Below, in pieces: positions 4,264 to 6,485 of a stretch of 6,485 nt of DNA. Both the position numbers and the translations under genes were made by a program. This DNA is from Actinomycetota bacterium (GTDB lineage: Bacteria > Actinomycetota > Acidimicrobiia > Acidimicrobiales > Ilumatobacteraceae), in assembly GCA_009704065.1 (NCBI GenBank), contig WLEX01000072.1:1-6485 (forward strand), read 5' to 3'. The notes under the pieces are model-generated. The model was not told the DNA's origin. It searched no databases and saw only the letters and a list, made by a program, of their open reading frames with translations. Numbering within the stretch: the first letter of the stretch is position 1; the number at the start of each line of letters is the position of its first letter.

Positions 4264-6485
4264 ATGAACCCAGACCTCCCGCTTGCCCATGGCTTGTACG
4301 ACCCACGCTTCGAACATGACGCATGTGGGGTTTCTTTTGTCGCCAACATCAAAGGTGTACGTAGTCGCGAAATTGTGACACTGGGAATTACTGCGCTGTG
4401 CAACATGGAGCACCGCGGTGCAACAGGTGCTGAAGCCGACACGGGTGATGGCGCTGGAATTCTGATTCAAGTACCAGACGCGTTTTTGCGTGCCGTGGTT
4501 TCTTTTGATCTTCCAGCTGCAGGCGCGTACGCCGCAGGCCTTGTCTTTTTGCCAGCAGCTCCTTCTGAATGTGCAACAGCGGTTGCAACAGTTGAGCGCA
4601 TCATGGGTGAAGAGGGTGTGCGTGTTCTTGGTTGGCGCGAAGTGCCCATCAATCCTGATTGCTTAGGTGCATCGGCTCGTGCTGTTATGCCAACAATTCG
4701 TCAGTTCTTTGTCGAGGACCCTGCAGGAGCCATGGGCATTGATCTTGATCGCAAGATCTTTGTGCCACGTAAGCGCGTGGAATCGGAACTCACCGGCACC
4801 ATGCGCACATATTTCTCTTCGCTTTCATCACGCACCCTTGTGTACAAGGGCATGTTCACAACTCCCGAGTTAGGCGACTTCTTCCCCGACCTATGGGATG
4901 AGCGCATGGAATCAGCTATCGCGCTGGTACACAGCCGTTTCTCCACCAACACTTTCCCTTCGTGGCCACTCGCACACCCGTATCGCTACATCGCACACAA
5001 CGGCGAGATCAACACAGTGCAGGGAAACCGCAACTGGATGCGCACACGTGAAGCAATGTTGGCTCACAACAGCATTCCTGGACTCGAGCGAGCATTTCCT
5101 ATTTGCACTCCTGACATGAGTGACTCTGCCAGTTTCGACGAAGTGCTTGAGTTACTGCATCTTGCAGGGCGTTCGTTGCCGCATGCATTGCTCATGATGA
5201 TCCCTGAAGCATGGGAAAACAATCAGAGCATGGATCCCGCAAAGCGTGCGTTTTACAAGTTCCACTCATCGCTCATGGAGCCATGGGATGGCCCAGCCGA
5301 CGTTGCATTCACCGACGGAACCCTCATTGGTGCAGTTCTCGACCGCAACGGCTTGCGCCCAGGTCGCTACTGGGTGACGAACGATGATCTTGTGGTGTTG
5401 GCGTCTGAAGCAGGTGTTCTCGATATCGAACCATCACGTGTCATACGCAAAGGTCGTTTGCAGCCCGGAAAAATGTTCCTCATTGACACAGCGCAAGGTC
5501 GCATTGTTGAAGACGAAGAAATCAAATCTGAATTGGCCGCCGAACACCCATACGAGCAATGGCTAGAAGAAGGTCTCACAACGTTGTCGGAACTTCCTTC
5601 GCGTGAACATGTTGTGTACAGCAATGACAGCGTGACGCGTCGCCAGCAAATGTTTGGGTACACCGAAGAAGAGTTAAAAGTCATCTTGGCGCCTACTGCT
5701 CGTACTGGTACAGAACCACTTGGTTCAATGGGCACCGATACTCCCATCGCAGTGTTGTCTGACCGCCCCCGTTTGTTGTTCGATTATTTCCAGCAGTTGT
5801 TTGCTCAAGTCACAAACCCACCACTCGATGCCATTCGTGAAGAAGTTGTTACCGCTATCGGTACCAGCGTTGGTCCAGAGGCGAATTTGTTGCAACCAGG
5901 GCCCGATAGTTGCCGTCAATTGGAACTGCCGTTCCCCATTATCGATAACGACGAATTAGCAAAAATTATTCACATCAATGATGACAACACACAGCCTCAG
6001 TTGGCTGCTGTAGTGATCAGTGGTCTGTATCGCGTTGCAGATGGTGGCGCTGGTCTTCGCGCTGCACTCGACCAGGTGCGTGCAGAGGTGACCGATGCAA
6101 TTATCAACGGTGCACGCATCATTGTGTTGTCAGATCGCAACTCTGACGAAGTTTTTGCTCCCATTCCATCGCTTTTGCTCACCAGTGCAGTGCATCACCA
6201 CCTCATTCGTGAGAAGCGTCGTACGCAAGTGGGCCTAATCGTTGAAGCCGGAGATGCACGTGAGGTCCATCACATGGCGTTACTTGTTGGTTTTGGTGCT
6301 GGTGCAATTAACCCGTACTTGGCTTTCGAAACAATTGAGAACGTCATCGCGAACGACATGTACTCGCTGGGTGCGATGGATCCCTATAAGGCTGTGAAGA
6401 ATTACATCAAGGCCTCGGGCAAGGGTGTACTCAAGGTTATGTCGAAGATGGGTGTATCTACTGTTGCCTCGTATACAGGTGCTCA
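4264..6485 (+). CDS. gltB: Glutamate synthase large (alpha) subunit, N-terminal half (cut by window edge)
   Basis: GOGAT large subunit, which makes two glutamates from glutamine and 2-oxoglutarate in ammonia assimilation, normally with the small subunit GltD. The 740 codons read here are uninterrupted. A 20-residue propeptide precedes Cys21 (HDACGVSF), the N-terminal nucleophile of the class II glutamine amidotransferase after cleavage. Supporting motifs are [18 protein letters not shown] (48-65), [17 protein letters not shown] (223-239) and [14 protein letters not shown] (245-258), whose Asn-Gly forms the oxyanion hole; [10 protein letters not shown] (360-369) closes the domain. Residues about 470-700 are the central domain ([21 protein letters not shown] from 489; LPFPIID at 555-561; SDRNSD at 623-628). 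From about 707 the FMN-binding synthase barrel begins ([17 protein letters not shown], 714-730). The 3Fe-4S cysteines and C-terminal beta-helix are beyond the edge; the family is about 1500 residues. The ATG is supported by the ribosome binding site and normal propeptide length. Confidence 0.97.
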   Translation, partial: MNPDLPLAHGLYDPRFEHDACGVSFVANIKGVRSREIVTLGITALCNMEHRGATGAEADTGDGAGILIQVPDAFLRAVVSFDLPAAGAYAAGLVFLPAAPSECATAVATVERIMGEEGVRVLGWREVPINPDCLGASARAVMPTIRQFFVEDPAGAMGIDLDRKIFVPRKRVESELTGTMRTYFSSLSSRTLVYKGMFTTPELGDFFPDLWDERMESAIALVHSRFSTNTFPSWPLAHPYRYIAHNGEINTVQGNRNWMRTREAMLAHNSIPGLERAFPICTPDMSDSASFDEVLELLHLAGRSLPHALLMMIPEAWENNQSMDPAKRAFYKFHSSLMEPWDGPADVAFTDGTLIGAVLDRNGLRPGRYWVTNDDLVVLASEAGVLDIEPSRVIRKGRLQPGKMFLIDTAQGRIVEDEEIKSELAAEHPYEQWLEEGLTTLSELPSREHVVYSNDSVTRRQQMFGYTEEELKVILAPTARTGTEPLGSMGTDTPIAVLSDRPRLLFDYFQQLFAQVTNPPLDAIREEVVTAIGTSVGPEANLLQPGPDSCRQLELPFPIIDNDELAKIIHINDDNTQPQLAAVVISGLYRVADGGAGLRAALDQVRAEVTDAIINGARIIVLSDRNSDEVFAPIPSLLLTSAVHHHLIREKRRTQVGLIVEAGDAREVHHMALLVGFGAGAINPYLAFETIENVIANDMYSLGAMDPYKAVKNYIKASGKGVLKVMSKMGVSTVASYTGA

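Noticed and set aside
5367..5747. A 126-codon minus-strand reading frame inside gltB
   Set aside because: It is antisense to strongly conserved glutamate synthase sequence, and its Ser-rich translation is a shadow of that frame.

Overview
The window looks like ordinary chromosome from a free-living bacterium of moderate G+C (roughly 50%, estimated by eye). The gene types suggest an actinomycete-like organism, possibly Acidimicrobiia: a mitochondrial-type aconitase, a short crotonase resembling mycobacterial EchA3, a probably leaderless GntR/UTRA regulator gene and a GOGAT large subunit. This placement is inference and low confidence. There are six protein genes, two of them cut by the window edges. 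I see no RNA gene, mobile element, CRISPR array or phage gene.

Layout: (1) 1-1102, minus: the first 367 codons of a mitochondrial-type aconitase. (2) 1103-1171: a short AT-rich divergent control region with palindromic and repeated ATACAA elements. (3) 1172-1903, plus: a GntR-family (HutC/UTRA) regulator transcribed away from the aconitase. It ends tail-to-tail with the next gene, the two stop codons sharing TTAA. (4) 3253 down to 1900, minus: a two-gene unit, FMN nitroreductase then a short crotonase, with a 4-base gap. (5) 3254-3315: a second divergent control region with a perfect 13-bp palindrome and a larger inverted repeat. (6) 3316-4134, plus: a second crotonase whose acidic residues match dienoyl-CoA isomerase better than enoyl-CoA hydratase. 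(7) 4135-4263: an intergenic leader that can fold into a compact three-way junction with the ribosome binding site in its closing stem. (8) 4264-6485, plus: the first 740 codons of the glutamate synthase large subunit, complete through the amidotransferase and central domains and cut at the start of the FMN barrel.

How they work together: the middle three enzymes (two crotonases and a nitroreductase) look like an acyl-CoA or enoyl-CoA catabolic module sharing one divergent control region. The aconitase (TCA cycle) probably shares its control region with the GntR regulator. Glutamate synthase is central nitrogen assimilation and seems independent. The proteins belong to known families. The least explained signals are in the three non-coding stretches: the gltB leader fold, the palindrome and inverted repeat between the nitroreductase and crotonase, and the operator-like repeats between aconitase and GntR.
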